NCBI GenBank assembly: GCA_963725655.1
Contig: CAVRYY010000001.1
Span: forward strand, 310,001-374,000
DNA length: 64,000 bases
Direction of reading: 5' to 3'
Origin: CAVRXT01 sp963725655
GTDB lineage: Bacteria > Acidobacteriota > Terriglobia > Acidiferrales > UBA7541
The translations under genes were made by a program, and so were the position numbers. Under the pieces are notes generated by a model. That model searched no databases. It was not told the DNA's origin and saw nothing but the letters and a program-made list of their open reading frames with translations. This document shows, piece by piece, positions 16,053 through 23,718 of the stretch; the stretch's first letter is position 1, and every line of letters starts with the position of its first letter.

Positions 16053-17210
16053 GTGAAAATAACTGACCTGAAAGTCGATGTCCTTCATAACCCAGAGTTC
16101 GAAGTTCGTGGTGACGCCAGCCTGGAAACCGTCATCGTCAGAATATTTACTGACGAAGGCATCGTTGGTTTCGGCGATGCTGGTTCGTCTCCGAGAGTGA
16201 TTCGCTCGATTATCGACGCGCCAACGTTCTTTACACTTTCCCGCGATGTCCGCGAGCTGCTGATCGGCCGCGACCCCCTTGAAATCAACGCCATTTGGGA
16301 ATCGCTCTACCGTATGACCCAATGGCCAGGGCGGCGCGGCGCCTACCTCCACGCCATTTCCGCAATCGATATCGCGCTTTGGGACATCATGGGCAAAGCC
16401 TTCGGCCAACCCATATATAAACTCCTGGGCGGCGCCTTTCAAAAGGAAGTACGCGGCTATGCCAGCCACGTGATGCCCGACACTCCGAAGGGTTGCGCGG
16501 AACTCGCTGCCAAAGCGGTTGCCAACGGATGGCCCGCACTCAAGATGGGCTGGTTCCCCTATGCCTCGGATCCGGACGAGGATCTGGCGATGGTTGCGGG
16601 TGTGCGTGAAGGAGCCGGACCGAAAACCAAAATCATGCTCGACGTTGGCCCTCGTTATGACATAACCACTGACGATCGTCCCTCCGTCCAGCTTTGGGAT
16701 GCCAAGACCGCCATAAAGCGGATCAAGAGCTGGGAAAAATACGAACCGTTCTGGGTTGAGGAGCCGCTACCCGCCGACGATCTCGACGGCTATCGCAAAC
16801 TCACCGCGGCCGTCGATACCTACATCGCCGCAGGCGAAACGGAGACTACACGCTTCCCTCTGTTCGACCTTATGGATCGGGGCAACATCGACGTCGTGCA
16901 GCTGGATGTTTCGCGTGTCGGTGGCCTCACTGAAGCCCGGCGCGTCACCCAGGCCGCATACGACCGCAATCGCCCCTGGGCGCCACACTGTTTCTCAACC
17001 GGCATTTGCGTCGCGGCTTCCGTGCATCTGGCGGCATCTTCACCCAATTACTTCTTCGTTGAGTACACTATCTCGGAATCGCAGCTCACCAATGAAATCG
17101 TCCATCCTCATATCAAGCATAAGAACGGTATGCTGCGCGTGCCCGAGGGCCCCGGGCTGGGCATGGAGTTGAATATGGACCTCGTCAATAAGTTGCGGGT
17201 CAATGACTGA
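16053..17210 (+). CDS. Enolase-superfamily sugar-acid dehydratase (MR/MLE family)
   Basis: The product is 385 aa. GTG 16053 is preceded by GGGAG. The N-terminal capping domain covers residues 1-125 and the barrel follows. Metal ligands appear as Asp in MLDVGPRYD (near 195), Glu in FWVEEPLP (near 235) and Glu in AAGETETTR (near 262). Asp in VQLDVSRVGG (near 285) and His in PHCFSTG (near 312) form the His-Asp dyad of the mandelate racemase subgroup. The usual KxK motif is KMGW (near 166), keeping one Lys. Family members dehydrate aldonates to 2-keto-3-deoxyaldonates; the exact sugar is undetermined. It overlaps the next gene by 8 bp. Confidence 0.88.
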   Translation: MKITDLKVDVLHNPEFEVRGDASLETVIVRIFTDEGIVGFGDAGSSPRVIRSIIDAPTFFTLSRDVRELLIGRDPLEINAIWESLYRMTQWPGRRGAYLHAISAIDIALWDIMGKAFGQPIYKLLGGAFQKEVRGYASHVMPDTPKGCAELAAKAVANGWPALKMGWFPYASDPDEDLAMVAGVREGAGPKTKIMLDVGPRYDITTDDRPSVQLWDAKTAIKRIKSWEKYEPFWVEEPLPADDLDGYRKLTAAVDTYIAAGETETTRFPLFDLMDRGNIDVVQLDVSRVGGLTEARRVTQAAYDRNRPWAPHCFSTGICVAASVHLAASSPNYFFVEYTISESQLTNEIVHPHIKHKNGMLRVPEGPGLGMELNMDLVNKLRVND

Positions 17211-18243
17211 CGCGCCGGTAAAGCTCGGTCTGACTGGTTTTGGGTGGTTTGCAGAACTGTTGGCCGAGCGGGTGTTTCCCTTCGTTCCGGAGATCCGGAT
17301 CGTGGGGGTGTGCGACCAGTCTCCTCGTCGCCGCGCGCGCGCCGCGGAACTGCTGGGAGTACCCGTTTTCGAAGACATGGATGCTCTCTTGAAGGGATCC
17401 GATTGTGAGGCGGTGTCGATCCTCACTCCGCATAACACGCACCGGAGCCTGGTGGAGGCCGCCGCTGGGAGTGGCCGCCACATCTTCTCCGAAAAAGCGA
17501 TGGCTGTTACCGTCGCCGATTGTGTGTCTATGATCCGCGCCGCTCAGGCGGCAAATGTCGTCCTAATGGTTGGCCACATGCAAAAGTTATTTCCACCTTA
17601 CGCTCGCGTGATCGAGATCGTTCGCAGCGGCATATATGGAAAGCCCCTGGCCGTAAATGTCTTTGGTTTCCATTGGTGTCCAGTCTTCGAAGGGTGGTGG
17701 AGGAAAAAGGAGGCATGCGGTGGACTCTTATATTGGACGGGAATTCACGATCTGGACACTATGCGAGCCATCGTGGGATTGGAAGTGGAGGAAGTATTCG
17801 CCTGGGCTGGGTCGAAGACGGACCCGTACACCGAGTACGAGGATTCCATCGCGGTGACGTTGAAATACGAAGGCGGTGCAATCGGTACGCTACAAGTCGC
17901 CGAGCACGATCCCCTTCGAGAGTTCAACGATTCATTCGCACTTTCAATTCTCTGCGAACGCGGTTCGATTCGTTATCTTCCGGAAAATCCGACCGTCGAA
18001 CACCGCTCCCGGGACGGGCATGACGTGGGCGAACTACATCGTGAGATGTTTCCGAAACACGAAGATAATGAGAATGCCGCCTACCGCTGGGAGTTCGCTC
18101 ATTTCGCGCGAGTGGTTCGGGGCAAGGAGTCTTCGGTGCTTACCGCAACGGACGGACTCCGTTGTATCGAAACCCTGCAGGCGATTTATCAATCGTTGAG
18201 CGCCGGAACGCCAACCAAGGTTTCCAGGAGCTGCGTCGAATGA
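17203..18243 (+). CDS. Gfo/Idh/MocA family oxidoreductase
   Basis: The product is 346 aa. The Rossmann motif GLTGFGWFAELLAE is at residues 9-22, followed by VGVCDQSPRRR. The cofactor-loop motif is SEKAMAVTV near residue 95, where most family members have EKP. The C-terminal mixed domain includes GGLLYWTGIHDLDTMRAIVG near 180, whose His-Asp pair usually orders substrate. The family oxidises sugars or inositols with NAD(P). In this cluster it is the candidate aldose dehydrogenase feeding the SMP-30 lactonase. It overlaps the genes on both sides, 8 bp upstream and a 4-bp ATGA junction downstream. Confidence 0.88.
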   Translation: MTDAPVKLGLTGFGWFAELLAERVFPFVPEIRIVGVCDQSPRRRARAAELLGVPVFEDMDALLKGSDCEAVSILTPHNTHRSLVEAAAGSGRHIFSEKAMAVTVADCVSMIRAAQAANVVLMVGHMQKLFPPYARVIEIVRSGIYGKPLAVNVFGFHWCPVFEGWWRKKEACGGLLYWTGIHDLDTMRAIVGLEVEEVFAWAGSKTDPYTEYEDSIAVTLKYEGGAIGTLQVAEHDPLREFNDSFALSILCERGSIRYLPENPTVEHRSRDGHDVGELHREMFPKHEDNENAAYRWEFAHFARVVRGKESSVLTATDGLRCIETLQAIYQSLSAGTPTKVSRSCVE

Positions 18244-19541
18244 TTGCACGGAGAACCTTAATTCGAGTCGCTGGGTGCGGTCTCGCGAGTACCGTCCTCG
18301 GCCGCGCGTGGTTTGCTGGTGCTGCCGTCTCCAAGCCAAGCCCCCGGCCGCTCCGTTATCCCAGGAGCGGGCTCATCTCTGGCTTGGAGTGGCAGGGCGA
18401 AGCCAAGAGGTATCCTGGTACCCGTACGGACATGCACTGGTGGACGTGGGGTGCCGACGATGCGCTCTATCTAGTTGACGACGACGGCCAGAATTTCAAT
18501 TTGCAGCCCAGCTGGAAACACCTCTTGCGCGTCACCGGCGTTCCGCCGAATCACCACGTGGTCGAGCTAACCGATTTCCCGGATTTGCTGATTCCGGGGC
18601 CGGAGAAATCCCCAGAAGGGAAGAAGCGGTCATTCAACGACGCCCTTAGCCTCGATCACACCCGTTACGTATGCGGCGCCTTAGCCGTAGGCAATCGACT
18701 TTACGTCACCGTCTACGATTACAACGACCTCACCTCCGACAAACCCTGGAACTTCATGGACCGGATTTCTCGCCACGGTGGCGTCGCGGGAATCATGTAT
18801 TCCGATGATCGCGGCAAAACCTGGCAGAACGTACCCTCGAAGGACGAACCCAGTAAACAGCACTCTTATTTTCTTGGCCCACGTTTCGCCGGACTGCAAT
18901 TCGTGGGCTTTGGACCTGGATACACTGGCGTTCCCAGGGAACTGAGCGATTTTGTGTACGCAATATCGAATGATTCGAACTGGGCCAGTGGCGATCACAT
19001 TTTTCTCGCGCGGGTCCACCGCGAAAAAGTAATCGAACGAAGCGCTTGGGAATTCTATGCCGGAGGAGGCGATGGACGGACGGATGCGGCCACCGTTTGG
19101 GTTGCTGAAGAAGAGAAAGCGCACCCCATCCTGACCGATCTTGGGCATGTCGGCCACCCCGATATGAGTTACAACCAGCCCCTGGGTCGTTTTTTTCTCT
19201 CTGTCTTCAGTGATGCGACTCCACATAACATCAACACGGACGTCCAGGTCGCTTTCAAGACCTGGGACAAACGGTCTGAACTCCAAATCTACGAGGGTCC
19301 CACTCCATGGGGACCCTGGTCAGTGGTTCACAACGACCCGTGGTGGGAAGGACCGCATCACGTTCCCTATCTTCCACACTTGCCATCGAAATGGTGGGGC
19401 TCCGACGGAATGTCTGGAATTCTTCTGTTCTCGGGAGACTACACGCCGGATGGTCCTACTCCGCACGAGGATCCTTCTTCTTACTATGGCGTGACCACCC
19501 GACCTTTCCGTCTGGTGCCCAGCGGGAAGGGCAAGCGATAA
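18240..19541 (+). CDS. Secreted DUF4185-like beta-propeller protein
   Basis: The product is 433 aa. Translation starts at ATG 18240 in an ATGA overlap with the oxidoreductase gene. Residues 2-30 (IARRTLIRVAGCGLASTVLG) contain twin arginines followed by a hydrophobic core, so Tat export is likely. The mature part carries propeller-like blades: TWGADDALYLVDDDG near 75, IMYSDDRGKTW near 180, LPGFG-like loops and HIFLARVHREKV near 260, and ends in SGILLFSGDY. This resembles DUF4185 or BNR-type glycan-active proteins. A periplasmic hydrolase or lyase releasing the sugar for the cluster is plausible, but no catalytic residue can be assigned. Confidence 0.65.
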   Translation: MIARRTLIRVAGCGLASTVLGRAWFAGAAVSKPSPRPLRYPRSGLISGLEWQGEAKRYPGTRTDMHWWTWGADDALYLVDDDGQNFNLQPSWKHLLRVTGVPPNHHVVELTDFPDLLIPGPEKSPEGKKRSFNDALSLDHTRYVCGALAVGNRLYVTVYDYNDLTSDKPWNFMDRISRHGGVAGIMYSDDRGKTWQNVPSKDEPSKQHSYFLGPRFAGLQFVGFGPGYTGVPRELSDFVYAISNDSNWASGDHIFLARVHREKVIERSAWEFYAGGGDGRTDAATVWVAEEEKAHPILTDLGHVGHPDMSYNQPLGRFFLSVFSDATPHNINTDVQVAFKTWDKRSELQIYEGPTPWGPWSVVHNDPWWEGPHHVPYLPHLPSKWWGSDGMSGILLFSGDYTPDGPTPHEDPSSYYGVTTRPFRLVPSGKGKR

Positions 19542-20468
19542 ATGCCGAAGTGGCTGCTTTTCGCTCTGGCCACATTCTTTATTTTTGGCGTTTGGGCTGT
19601 CCTCCCGAAAGCAGCCAGTCCCCAGTTGTCGCCCTTGACCATGCAACTCCTCGCGACCCTGGGCGTGGTGCCCATGGCCTGCTTATTCCTCATTTCCCGC
19701 AACTCCTGGACCGGCGCAAACCTGCCTCGAGGGATCGCCTACGCTTTTGTCACCGGAGTCTTCGGAAACGCCGGCAACATCGCGCTGCTCGAAGCGCTTA
19801 AGCATGGCGGGGGTGCCTCCATTGTCTATCCGCTAACCGGAATGTTCCCGCTGGTCACGCTCATTCTGGCGAGACTCTGGCTGAAAGAGCGGCCCAACTT
19901 CATTCAGGGCACCGGTATTGTCTTTTCTCTTGTCGCCATCTATCTGTTCAGCACCAGCCCCGGAAGCGATGCACCCGCCGCAGGCGTCGTCGCGGTGACG
20001 AGTCGAAGCCCGTGGGGCTCGTGGATGGGATACTCAGTGATTGCGCTTCTGTTGTTCGGAATCTGCGGGGTAACCCAGAAGTTGGCGTCGACAAATATTT
20101 CCACCGAACTCTCAGCGGTGTGCTGGGCCGCCGGCTCGATTCCAGTTGCCGCAACGATATTTTTCGTCATGCAGCCGCTCGACTGGAATATCACCCGACG
20201 AGATTGGATCATCTCGATCGTATGGGGAGCCCTGGTGGTAATCGGGATGCTCGCCAGCTTCGCCGCCTACCGCGGAGGGACAGCCAGTGTCGTCACCGCC
20301 TTGACTGCACTCTACCCCGCTCTGACCGTTGTTTTGGCCATTCTGCTCTTTGATGAACGCCTGGATGCCTGGAAGTTCGCGGCCATTCTTTTCGCGTTGG
20401 CCGCGGGCGCAGCGCTGTCTTATGAACGAACAGTGCCCGGCTTGGGTGAAGGAAGCACGATTGGTTAA
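19542..20468 (+). CDS. EamA/DMT-family transporter
   Basis: The product is 308 aa with ten predicted membrane segments in two homologous halves, beginning WLLFALATFFIFGVWAVLPK and GYSVIALLLFGICGVTQKLA. Each half ends with the drug/metabolite-transporter signature: YPLTGMFPLVTLILARLWLKERP near 100-120 and LYPALTVVLAILLFDERLD near 262-280. The start codon follows the previous stop codon directly. Members export or import metabolites by proton coupling. In this cluster it is the only inner-membrane transporter, so uptake of the periplasmic sugar product is the natural role (inference). Confidence 0.88.
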   Translation: MPKWLLFALATFFIFGVWAVLPKAASPQLSPLTMQLLATLGVVPMACLFLISRNSWTGANLPRGIAYAFVTGVFGNAGNIALLEALKHGGGASIVYPLTGMFPLVTLILARLWLKERPNFIQGTGIVFSLVAIYLFSTSPGSDAPAAGVVAVTSRSPWGSWMGYSVIALLLFGICGVTQKLASTNISTELSAVCWAAGSIPVAATIFFVMQPLDWNITRRDWIISIVWGALVVIGMLASFAAYRGGTASVVTALTALYPALTVVLAILLFDERLDAWKFAAILFALAAGAALSYERTVPGLGEGSTIG

Positions 20469-21396
20469 CGCGCCCGAAGTGGTAGTGGCTGACGACAATC
20501 TGTGCGGCGAGGGTCCGATCTGGGACAGCGGCCGCAAGTGTCTATGGTGGACCGACCTTTCGAGTAAGCTCCTGTATCAACTGATCCCTTCCTCCAGCAG
20601 CAAGAAGGTTATTGGTCTGAACTGGATGGTTTCGGGAATTGCTCCCGATGAGTCACACGCTCTGGTATTGGCAGGGCCTAATGGCTTGCATCTCTGGAAT
20701 GACGACATGGGGCATCGACAGATACTCACCCGGCACGATGGCGAGGATCTCTCGTTCAATGATTTAGTCGCCGACCCGACAGGGCGGATTTACGCGGGTA
20801 CCCTGTATTTGGCACCGAACGGAATCGATGTCGAGAAGCGAGGTAAGCTTTACCTCATCGATCCCCGCGGGATAATCCGCGTTGTCGACGACGGCTTTGA
20901 AATTTCTAACGGGCTTAGTTTTAGTCCCGATAACAAAATTCTCTATCATGCCGACACCGCTCTTCGCCGCATTTATGCGTACGACGTGCAACCCGATACC
21001 GGCGATTTGCGAAATAAGAGGCAGTTTGTACGAATACCCGGCAACGAGGGAGTGCCGGACGGTATCACCGTTGACGCAGAAGGTCACGTCTGGTGCGCCC
21101 ATTGGTTTGGAGCGAAAGTCGTTCGATATGACCCGGACGGCCGTGTCGAGCGAAGTATCCGACTTCCAGTCGCGCAAGTCTCCAGCCTGGCATTCGGAGG
21201 CAAGTCTCTTAGCGATCTCTACATCACAACTGCAAGCGAGCGATGGAACAGCCCGCTGTCGCCGCCGTCTTTCAAGAGGTCCCGGAACTTCGGCGGCTCC
21301 CTCTACCGTGTCCCCCTCGAAATTCGCGGCAAGCTTGAACATCGCGCCGCCTTCGGTTCGAATCCGTCTTTTGGGTCAGCTGAACCGCAGTTCTAA
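20461..21396 (+). CDS. SMP-30/gluconolactonase family lactonase
   Basis: The product is 311 aa from TTG 20461, which has AAGGAAG 6-8 nt upstream and overlaps the transporter gene by 8 bp; an ATG at 20422 without a Shine-Dalgarno is the alternative. Metal and substrate residues of the SMP-30 six-bladed propeller are recognisable: Glu in CGEGPIWD (near residue 17), Asn in LSFNDLVADPTGRIYAGT (near 100), Asn in EISNGLSFSPDN (near 147) and Asp in VPDGITVDAEGHVWCA (near 200). The family hydrolyses aldonolactones to aldonates with a divalent metal. The C-terminus after residue 285 diverges from the family. Confidence 0.88.
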   Translation: MVNAPEVVVADDNLCGEGPIWDSGRKCLWWTDLSSKLLYQLIPSSSSKKVIGLNWMVSGIAPDESHALVLAGPNGLHLWNDDMGHRQILTRHDGEDLSFNDLVADPTGRIYAGTLYLAPNGIDVEKRGKLYLIDPRGIIRVVDDGFEISNGLSFSPDNKILYHADTALRRIYAYDVQPDTGDLRNKRQFVRIPGNEGVPDGITVDAEGHVWCAHWFGAKVVRYDPDGRVERSIRLPVAQVSSLAFGGKSLSDLYITTASERWNSPLSPPSFKRSRNFGGSLYRVPLEIRGKLEHRAAFGSNPSFGSAEPQF

Positions 21397-21471
21397 CTGC
21401 AAATCCAACCCTCAAAGTTACGCGGCGGTTACGCGGAAACGCCAAAAGTTCTGTAAGCGCTTTAGAGTGTT

Positions 21472-21546
21472 TGGTGCCGGCGGCGGGAATCGAACCCACG
21501 ACCTAGGGATTATGAGACCCTCGCTCTACCACTGAGCCACGCCGGC
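21472..21546 (-). tRNA. tRNA with CAU anticodon (tRNA-Met elongator or tRNA-Ile2)
   Basis: The minus strand folds into a complete cloverleaf: acceptor GCCGGCG/CGCCGGC, discriminator A and encoded CCA, D-arm GCTC-AGTGGTA-GAGC, anticodon loop CTCATAA with anticodon CAT, and T-arm GTGGG-TTCGATT-CCCGC. One T-T mismatch closes the anticodon stem. G1-C72 pairing argues against initiator tRNA. A CAU anticodon is used by elongator Met and, after lysidine modification by TilS, by Ile2; sequence alone does not settle which. Its 3' 29 bases are repeated at 10854-10882. Confidence 0.93.
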
Positions 21547-21704
21547 ACGATCGGGCAACTGTTGATGTTATGGTTTCGCTTCCGGCAGTGTCAAGGAGTC
21601 TGGCGCAACGCCTGTACGCGAGTTTCCGGGTAAGGCCAAATTCCCCATGCAGCCGTTGGCACGAGTCAGACAGGCTGCGACAGCACCGAGCGTCCCCTTC
21701 CTGA

Positions 21705-22277
21705 CTAATAGATGAACGGAATCAGGCCTTTCACATCGTGCTGGTATTGGGTGTACTGCTCACCGAATTGCTGCCGCATGAAGCCCTCCTCGGTTCGAGA
21801 TTTCAGCCGAAAAGCCACCAGGAGAATTACAAAGCCCAGCAATCCGCGAAACTCACCAATAATCAGCGCCATTCCCAGAATCCCCAGCAGCAAGCCTGTA
21901 TATATAGGATGGCGCACGATCGCGTACGGCCCACGGCGAATTAGCTGATGATCCTCCTTTACCGTGACGGCGCCGCTCCAGTTACGTCCCAATTGCACCC
22001 GGGCCCACACCGCAAAGACCAGGCCAAAAAGGACGAGCGCCAGGCCTGCGGCCTCCACAGTGTCCGACGGCGGCATATACCGCGTAGCGAGCCAGCCCGT
22101 CCGGAAATAGCGCGAAAAGACCATGAAGTATGCCAACACTGTCAGTCCGGATTGGAGAGATCGAGATCCCCGAGGCTGGCGGACCACCGTGCGCTTGCTG
22201 GCCAGGATACCCAATAGCCAGATGACTGTGGTCACGCCCCAGAGCAGCACTCCCAATCTGTAGTATTCGAATTGCAT
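21705..22277 (-). CDS. Isoprenylcysteine carboxyl methyltransferase family protein
   Basis: The product is 190 aa from the ATG at 22277, supported by GGGAG upstream on the minus strand. At least four membrane segments are visible. The C-terminal signature RRGPYAIVRHPIYTGLLLG near residues 110-130 is that of ICMT/phospholipid-methyltransferase-like enzymes, with Glu-Glu near the C-terminus (TEEGFMRQQFGEQYTQY). Family members methylate lipids or prenylated substrates using S-adenosylmethionine; the bacterial substrate is unknown. It lies just outside the island and is divergent from the beta-lactamase gene. Confidence 0.85.
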   Translation of the reverse strand: MQFEYYRLGVLLWGVTTVIWLLGILASKRTVVRQPRGSRSLQSGLTVLAYFMVFSRYFRTGWLATRYMPPSDTVEAAGLALVLFGLVFAVWARVQLGRNWSGAVTVKEDHQLIRRGPYAIVRHPIYTGLLLGILGMALIIGEFRGLLGFVILLVAFRLKSRTEEGFMRQQFGEQYTQYQHDVKGLIPFIY

Positions 22278-22360
22278 CGCTATGAACTCCCTATATCCAT
22301 ACGCCGCCGCCTTACATATTGCAGTCCAGGTCGTTGCCGTCTCCACGCGGCTGCGCTTGC

Positions 22361-22366
22361 TATACT
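22361..22366 (+). promoter_or_regulatory. -10 element of the beta-lactamase gene
   Basis: TATACT ends 6 bp before the ATG at 22373, so the start codon coincides with the expected transcription start. No Shine-Dalgarno precedes the ATG and no clear -35 is present. A leaderless transcript is inferred. Confidence 0.5.
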
Positions 22367-22372
22367 GCGGCC

Positions 22373-23254
22373 ATGCGCCTGCTGGCTACAATTCTTCTCT
22401 TTGGAACTCCCGCTTTTGCTCAGGCCGGCCTCCAGCAGCAGATTCGCACCATTGCTGTCGATGCGCGCGGCAAGGTCTCGGTCGCCTGCTCGCTGCCAGA
22501 CTCCACCCTGAACTGCGATTTCAATCCCCATTCACATCCGCCCATGCAGTCAGTCTTCAAGTTCCCTTTGGCGATGGCCACCCTTCACCTGGTCGAAGAA
22601 AAGAAACTCTCGCTCGACCAGCAAGTGAGATTTCTGGCCGCCGACCGCATCCTTCCTCATGTTTATAGCCCTCTTCAGGACCAATATCCGGAAGCAGAGG
22701 TCGATATTCCCCTGCGCGAACTTCTTCGCCTCTCTGTCTCGCTCAGTGACAATGTCGCTGCGGACATTCTCTTGCGCATCATCGGTGGCCCCAAAATCGT
22801 GGACGCCTACATCCGATCGATCGGGGCGAACGGGTTTCATATCGAGGACGGCGAGCGCGCCCTGCACCACGACGTTACAGCGCAATATCGTAATTGGTTC
22901 GAACCGGCCGGCGCAGTCCAGCTGTTGCGGCGGATCAGTGATAATTCTCCGCTATCGCCCGAGCACACCCGGATGATTCAGGACTGGATGAAAGACACTC
23001 CGAGAGGCCAAAACCAGATCAAAGGCGAGCTACCCCCTGGAACTATCGTGATGCACAAGACCGGCCTCTCGGATACCGCAGGTGGTGTGACTTATGCCAC
23101 CAATGATATCGGCCTGATTACTTTGCCCGACGGGCGCCGCTTAGCGATTGCGATTTTTCTCACCGATTCCAGCGCCGACGGCCCCGCTCGCGAAGCGGTC
23201 ATTGCGCGGATCGCGAAGGCCGCCTACGACGCAAGCATCCTGCCCAAGAGATGA
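22373..23254 (+). CDS. bla: Class A beta-lactamase
   Basis: The product is 293 aa with a signal peptide over residues 1-18 (MRLLATILLFGTPAFAQA). All class A landmarks are present: the catalytic SVFK tetrad (Ser70-x-x-Lys73 equivalent) near residue 62, SDN in VSLSDNVAAD near 126, an omega-loop Glu in DGERALHHD near 162, and KTG in HKTGLSDT near 226. It should acylate and hydrolyse beta-lactams in the periplasm. It is chromosomal, sits alone between an ICMT-like gene and a PadR operon, and has no adjacent regulator. Spectrum cannot be predicted. Confidence 0.92.
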   Translation: MRLLATILLFGTPAFAQAGLQQQIRTIAVDARGKVSVACSLPDSTLNCDFNPHSHPPMQSVFKFPLAMATLHLVEEKKLSLDQQVRFLAADRILPHVYSPLQDQYPEAEVDIPLRELLRLSVSLSDNVAADILLRIIGGPKIVDAYIRSIGANGFHIEDGERALHHDVTAQYRNWFEPAGAVQLLRRISDNSPLSPEHTRMIQDWMKDTPRGQNQIKGELPPGTIVMHKTGLSDTAGGVTYATNDIGLITLPDGRRLAIAIFLTDSSADGPAREAVIARIAKAAYDASILPKR

Positions 23255-23321
23255 CCAGCGCACTATCCTAGCAGCGTCTTTTGGGAGCCGCGGAATTCGA
23301 CGGCGACCCGCAATGCTCACC

Positions 23322-23368
23322 TTGACATTCTACTGGAAGCGCTATAATCTCACCTAGTATGTCTACTA
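23322..23368 (+). promoter_or_regulatory. padR promoter and start-overlapping operator
   Basis: TTGACA (23322-23327) and a perfect TATAAT (23343-23348) lie 15 bp apart, a short spacing. An inverted repeat TAGTA-TGTC-TACTA (23355-23368) covers the ATG at 23359. PadR dimers are known to bind such sites and repress their own genes; binding here is inferred. Confidence 0.65.
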
Positions 23369-23718
23369 ATGAACAAAAAGATCGCATCGAGTTGTTGCAG
23401 GGCACCCTGGATCTGCTGATCCTGCGTACCTTGCTCCGCGGCCCGGCCCACGGCCACGCCATCGCCAAAGCCATCGAATTCAACTCGGACGACGTCTTGC
23501 AAGTCGAGCAGGGTTCGCTTTATCCCGCTCTGCACCGGCTCATCAAGCGCGCATGGCTTTCGGTCGAAGAAGGCACCTCCGAGAACAATCGCCGCGCCAA
23601 GTTCTACCGCCTCACCGCCAAGGGCCGCCGCCAACTTGAGGCCGAGACCAGCAAGTGGGACAAGCTCGCGGGAGCCATCGCTCGGATTCTCCGCCCGGTG
23701 GAGCAGGAGGGCAAATGA
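23359..23718 (+). CDS. PadR family transcriptional regulator
   Basis: The product is 119 aa, the size of short PadR proteins (subfamily 2). The N-terminal helix LLQGTLDLLILRTLLRGPAHGHAIAK and the wing sequence VEQGSLYPALHRLIKRAWLSVEEG are diagnostic of the PadR winged helix; NNRRAKFYRLTAKGRRQLEAE completes it. It overlaps the permease gene by an ATGA junction. PadR-permease pairs of this type are very common in acidobacteria, where the PadR protein presumably represses the permease gene in response to an unknown ligand. Confidence 0.93.
   Translation: MSTNEQKDRIELLQGTLDLLILRTLLRGPAHGHAIAKAIEFNSDDVLQVEQGSLYPALHRLIKRAWLSVEEGTSENNRRAKFYRLTAKGRRQLEAETSKWDKLAGAIARILRPVEQEGK

Larger units (their letters stand above)
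10854..21546. mobile_element. Candidate genomic island between tRNA direct repeats
   Basis: The segment is bounded by a tRNA 3' fragment (10854-10882) and the complete tRNA gene (21472-21546). By eye it is AT-richer than both flanks, especially at 11800-14400 and 20500-21400. It contains one regulator and one seven-gene co-directional catabolic and transport cluster and nothing else. No integrase, transposase or relaxase was found, so it would be a decayed or non-autonomous element. Direct repeats and location are observed; transfer is inferred. Confidence 0.6.

Noticed and set aside
21355..21366. T-loop-like GGTTCGAATCC suggesting another tRNA remnant
   Set aside because: It lies inside the SMP-30 gene and no acceptor or anticodon arm can be built around it.
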